64,000 nt of DNA from Bosea vestrisii (lineage in GTDB: Bacteria; Pseudomonadota; Alphaproteobacteria; Rhizobiales; Beijerinckiaceae), in assembly GCF_030144325.1 (NCBI RefSeq), contig NZ_CP126307.1:1488001-1552000 (forward strand). Reading direction: 5' to 3'. Below, piece after piece: positions 60,762-64,000 of the stretch (position 1 is its first letter; the number at the start of each line of letters is the position of its first letter). The position numbers were made by a program, and so were the translations under genes. The notes beneath the pieces were generated by a model. The model was given only the letters and a program-made list of their open reading frames with translations, did not search any database and was not told where the DNA came from.

Positions 60762-62173
60762 GCCGCGCCCTCCCTCGTCCATTGCGAGAAGCCGGCGAGC
60801 CAGTCGCGGAAGCGGCCGATCTGTTCGGCGACCCTGGCCGGAGCCGTCCCGCCATGGCCGCTGCGTGCCGCCACCGCCGCATCGAGCGTCAGCACCTTGA
60901 GCGCGCTCTCGTCGAGACGCGGATCGATCGCGCGCAATTCCACCGGCTCCAGCCCTTCGAGCTCGCGGCCCATCTCCTCGCAATAGCGCACCAGCGCGCC
61001 GCTGATCTCATGCGCCTCGGCGAAAGGCACGCCCTTGCGGGCGAGATGATCGGCGACTTCGGTCGCGAGCGCAAAGCCGGCACCGGCCTGCGCCCGCATC
61101 ACGTCGATGCGTGCCTCCATCGTCGCGACCAGCCCGGCAAAGGCCGGCAGCACTTCGCCGAGCACGTCGACCGCGTCGAAGGCGGCGCGCTTGTCCTCGG
61201 CGAGGTCGCGGTTATAGGCGAGCGGCAAGCCCTTCAGCGCGCCCAGCATGGCGACGAGATCGCCGGTCAGGCGCGCCGCCCGGCCGCGCGAGATCTCGGC
61301 GATATCCGGATTCTTCTTCTGCGGCATGATCGAGGAGCCCGTCGCGAAGGCGTCGTCGAGCACGACCCAGCCGAACTGGCGCGAGGTCCAGAGCGTCACC
61401 TCCTCCGCCAGTCGCGACAGGTTCGTCGCCAGCATCGCGGCAACGAATAGGAACTCCGCGACATGATCGCGTGCGCCGACCGCGTCGACCGAGTTCTCGC
61501 AGGGGCCGTCATAGCCGAGCGCCTTGGCGCTGAGTTCCGGCGTCAGCGCGATCGCCGAGCCGGCCAGCGCCGCAGCGCCCAGCGGCGAGAGCGAGGAGCG
61601 CTTCTCCCAGTCCTGAAGGCGGCTGGCATCGCGCGACAGCGCCTGGCCATGCGCCATCAGCCAATGGCCGAAGGTGACCGGCTGGGCGCTCTGCAGATGG
61701 GTGAATCCGGGGCAGACCGAGCCTGCGTGCCGCTCGGCCTGGCCGGCGATCGCATCGAGCAATTCGGCCAGCATCGCGCCGATCGTCCGCGCCTCGGCAC
61801 GCAGATAGAGCTTGAGGTTGTTGGCGGCCTGGTCGTTGCGCGAACGCCCGGCCCTGAGCTTGGCACCAGTAGCGCCGATCCGCGCGATCAGCACGCGCTC
61901 GATGAAAGTATGGACGTCCTCGTCGCTCTCGTCCGGTGCAAGCGTCCCGGCCGCGAGGTCGGCGGCAATCACCTCCAGCGCCGCGACGATGGTCCGGAAC
62001 TCATCCTGGCTGAGCAATCCGGCACGTTCGAGCTCGGCCGCGTGCGCCTTGCCGCCAGCAATGTCCTGCGGCGCCAGCCGGGCATGGGCGCCGGCCGCGC
62101 TCGACAGCTTCATCATGCGCGGGTCCGGCGGCTTGCGGAAACGGCCGCCCCAGAGACGCGTGGTCTGGTTCAT
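60758..62173 (-). CDS. argH: Argininosuccinate lyase
   Basis: A 471-residue tetrameric lyase that splits argininosuccinate into arginine and fumarate. Motifs: LWGGRFRKPPDPRMMKLSSA, TGAKLRAGRSRNDQAANNL and the superfamily signature GSSIMPQKKNPD. Instead of the usual neighbours (lysA, argG) it opens an amino-acid ABC operon, overlapping the permease start by 4 bp. This points to use of external argininosuccinate-like or related amino acids, or a paralogue of changed specificity. The ATG at 62173 is preferred to the longer frame. Confidence 0.93.
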   Translation of the reverse strand: MNQTTRLWGGRFRKPPDPRMMKLSSAAGAHARLAPQDIAGGKAHAAELERAGLLSQDEFRTIVAALEVIAADLAAGTLAPDESDEDVHTFIERVLIARIGATGAKLRAGRSRNDQAANNLKLYLRAEARTIGAMLAELLDAIAGQAERHAGSVCPGFTHLQSAQPVTFGHWLMAHGQALSRDASRLQDWEKRSSLSPLGAAALAGSAIALTPELSAKALGYDGPCENSVDAVGARDHVAEFLFVAAMLATNLSRLAEEVTLWTSRQFGWVVLDDAFATGSSIMPQKKNPDIAEISRGRAARLTGDLVAMLGALKGLPLAYNRDLAEDKRAAFDAVDVLGEVLPAFAGLVATMEARIDVMRAQAGAGFALATEVADHLARKGVPFAEAHEISGALVRYCEEMGRELEGLEPVELRAIDPRLDESALKVLTLDAAVAARSGHGGTAPARVAEQIGRFRDWLAGFSQWTREGAA

Positions 62174-62268
62174 GATGCTTCTCCCCTTACGCAAAACACT
62201 GCCCCCTTGACCGCGCAACCGGCAAACGAAACGATCTCCTCCAGGGTAGTCGCTGAAGGAATATCTAT

Positions 62269-63174
62269 TTGGCCGGTCGCAACCTCCCGCCGTCGACCAC
62301 GGCGCTTCGGGTCTTCCTTGCCGTCGCCCGCCTCGGCTCGACGGCGAAGGCGGCCGGCGAGGTGCACCTGACCCAGAGCGCCGTCTCCAAGCAGATCCAG
62401 GCGCTGGAGGAGCATCTCGGTACTGTCCTGTTCGAGCGCAGCCCGGCCGGGCTGAAACCGACCGAGGCCGGCACGATCTACCGTCCCTATGCTGAAGCTG
62501 CGATCGAGCAGATGGAGCGCGGCGCCCGCCGCCTCGCCGAGCGCGCCGCGATCGGCCGGCCGATCCGCCTGCACATGATCGCCATCGCCGGCGAGCGCTG
62601 GCTGATGGAGCGCTTCCCGGACTTCGCCCAGGCCCATCCCGAGATCGACGTCCAGTTCACCAATTTCGTCAGCGAGAAGGAGATCGAGGAGGCCGACCTC
62701 GAGATCGTCCACGGCTTCGGCCCCTGGCAGGATCGCGAGTCGCATTATCTCTTCGGCCGCCGGGTCGCGCTGGTTGCAGCACCCGCAGCGCTCGAACGCC
62801 TGGGCGGCTTTGCCCGTGCCGCCGACATCCAGAAGATGACGCTGCTGCAGCATTTCCAGATGCCGGCCTTCTGGGCCGAGTTCACCGAGGCGCATGGCCT
62901 GCGTGGCGCGGTGCCGGCCCATACCGTGCGTTACGGCTATTATTCCGTGATCATCCGCGCCGCCGTCGCCGGGCTCGGCGTCGCGCTCGCCCCTCGCTGC
63001 TATGTCGCCGAGGAACTGGCCTCCGGCGCGCTGGTCAATCCGCTCGGCCTCGACTTCGACAGCGCGACCGGCTGCTGGCTGACCGTCAATTCGCAGAGCG
63101 AGCACAGCCCGGCCCTCGACACGCTGGTCGCCTGGCTCTGCGAGGAGGCCCGCCGCTTCGAGGCCGCGGGTTGA
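62269..63174 (+). CDS. LysR-family transcriptional regulator (GcvA-type)
   Basis: A 301-residue LTTR, divergent from argH across 95 bp and thus its likely regulator. The HTH reads STTALRVFLAVARLGSTAKA then LTQSAVSKQIQALEEHLGT, and the effector domain follows. The start is the TTG at 62269, with AAGGA seven bases before it; no ATG or GTG fits the family start better. GcvA/AmpR-type LTTRs often control divergent amino-acid operons. Confidence 0.92.
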   Translation: MAGRNLPPSTTALRVFLAVARLGSTAKAAGEVHLTQSAVSKQIQALEEHLGTVLFERSPAGLKPTEAGTIYRPYAEAAIEQMERGARRLAERAAIGRPIRLHMIAIAGERWLMERFPDFAQAHPEIDVQFTNFVSEKEIEEADLEIVHGFGPWQDRESHYLFGRRVALVAAPAALERLGGFARAADIQKMTLLQHFQMPAFWAEFTEAHGLRGAVPAHTVRYGYYSVIIRAAVAGLGVALAPRCYVAEELASGALVNPLGLDFDSATGCWLTVNSQSEHSPALDTLVAWLCEEARRFEAAG

Positions 63175-63229
63175 GCCCACCGGACGCATGCTCTAGACCG
63201 ACCGCCATGCTTCCGATGGCGAAGGCCCG

Positions 63230-64000
63230 ATGCGCATAGCCGTGACCGGACGGACCGGGCAGGTCGTCCAATCCCTCCTCGCCCGCGCCGGGGCGGCCGG
63301 CGTCACGGTCATCCCGGTCGGCCGGCCTGAGTTCGATCTGGCGCAGCCGGAAAGCGTTCAGCAGGCTCTCGCGGCGGCAAGGCCCGACTGCGTCGTCAAC
63401 GCCGCCGCCTACACTGCCGTCGACAAGGCCGAGACCGAACCGGAGCTCGCCATGCGGATCAACGGCGCTGGAGCCGGTGCTGTGGCCGCAGCGGCTGCCG
63501 CCTTGGGCGTGCCGCTGATCCAGATCTCCACCGACTATGTCTTCGACGGCATGGCCTCGCGGCCCTGGCGCGAAGACGATCCGACCGCCCCGCTCGGCGC
63601 CTATGGCCTCTCCAAACTGGCCGGCGAGGACGCAGTCGCGGCCGCGACGCGTAACCACGCCATCCTGCGCACCGCCTGGGTCTACAGCCCCTATGGCGCG
63701 AACTTCGTGAAGACCATGCTGCGCCTCGCTGAGAGCAGGGACGAGGTCGGTGTCGTCTCCGACCAGCTGGGCTCGCCAACCAGCGCGCTCGACCTCGCTG
63801 ACGCCATCATCGCGGTCGCGAAGGCGCTGGTCGCCCGCCCCGGCGATGCCTCGCTGCGCGGCATCTTCCATGCCGCCGGCACCGGCGAGGCAAGCTGGGC
63901 CGATCTCGCTGAGACCGTCTTCGCCGCCTCGGCAGCACTCGGCGGACCGAGCGCGACCGTCAGGCGCATCGCGACTTTGGACTACCCCACCCCTGCCCGG
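63230..64000 (+). CDS. rfbD: dTDP-4-dehydrorhamnose reductase (C-terminus cut by window edge)
   Basis: Extended-SDR enzyme of dTDP-L-rhamnose synthesis. 257 residues are visible out of a usual ~290-300. The N-terminal IAVTGRTGQVVQSLL (nucleotide loop), VVNAAAYTAVDKAETEP, ISTDYVFDG and the catalytic YGLSK (Tyr-x-x-x-Lys) are intact. The start at 63230 follows GAAGG. Other rhamnose genes lie beyond the window or elsewhere. It starts 55 bp after the LysR gene. Confidence 0.93.
   Translation, partial: MRIAVTGRTGQVVQSLLARAGAAGVTVIPVGRPEFDLAQPESVQQALAAARPDCVVNAAAYTAVDKAETEPELAMRINGAGAGAVAAAAAALGVPLIQISTDYVFDGMASRPWREDDPTAPLGAYGLSKLAGEDAVAAATRNHAILRTAWVYSPYGANFVKTMLRLAESRDEVGVVSDQLGSPTSALDLADAIIAVAKALVARPGDASLRGIFHAAGTGEASWADLAETVFAASAALGGPSATVRRIATLDYPTPAR

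Overview
The window is a chromosomal stretch of a high-GC alphaproteobacterium of the order Hyphomicrobiales (Rhizobiales). The evidence is gene content: RcdA beside ZapA and a DUF4164 protein, TrcR (DUF1013) beside a DUF1192 protein, an aa3-oxidase subunit IV beside a split pntA, a cysteine-less L31, HWE kinases and order-typical palindromic repeats. A Bosea-like organism is my best guess from protein style; this is inference and was not searched. No rRNA, tRNA, insertion sequence, prophage or CRISPR array was seen.

Layout. 1-5.4 kb: leftward tkt-gap-(two small proteins)-pgk, central carbon metabolism. 5.7-9.6 kb: rpmE, an MsbA-like exporter and an ankyrin protein. 9.6-13.2 kb: a palindrome-rich spacer, then a leftward nagB-nagA-solute-binding protein operon with a candidate GntR-type operator. 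13.6-15.9 kb: receiver and HWE kinase, then an ArsR-VOC pair. 16-19 kb: a MotA/OmpA-like membrane pair and an inositol monophosphatase. 19-25 kb: a tightly overlapping ymdB-benE-thiE-Sel1 chain, 6S RNA with the 5-formyl-THF cyclo-ligase gene, and ddl. 25-30.4 kb: cell-cycle and division genes (zapA, rcdA, trcR), a candidate small RNA, a quinone oxidoreductase and an MBL hydrolase. 30.4-38.6 kb: a six-TM chemoreceptor coupled to a small membrane protein, prpE, a TauE/SafE permease, an acyl-CoA ligase and a Dyp peroxidase. 38.6-42.4 kb: leftward AraC-AlaX-EamA-ArgE. 42.5-47.4 kb: two DUF465 proteins, purEK, rpsU, a TPR lipoprotein and an alpha/beta hydrolase. 47.4-50.8 kb: subunit IV-pntA1-pntA2-pntB. 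51-54.5 kb: a leftward AbrB-Doc toxin-antitoxin pair overlapping a BKACE gene, then OsmC and a frameshifted UbiB/AarF kinase gene. 54.5-58.1 kb: LysR, an orphan Bug receptor, a zinc alcohol dehydrogenase and an unknown protein. 58.2-63.2 kb: argH heading an amino-acid ABC operon with a divergent LysR. 63.2 kb to the end: partial rfbD.

Most of the window is ordinary core and metabolic chromosome. The observations most worth a second look are the bipartite palindromic repeat that supplies the only start codon of a glycolipid-binding-like gene, the one-base frameshift in the UbiB-like gene, the Doc/AbrB pair fused by overlap to a metabolic gene, the argH-led transporter operon, the small membrane protein coupled to a chemoreceptor, and a candidate small RNA at about 26.53-26.64 kb. 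I found no convincing new defence or mobile system.
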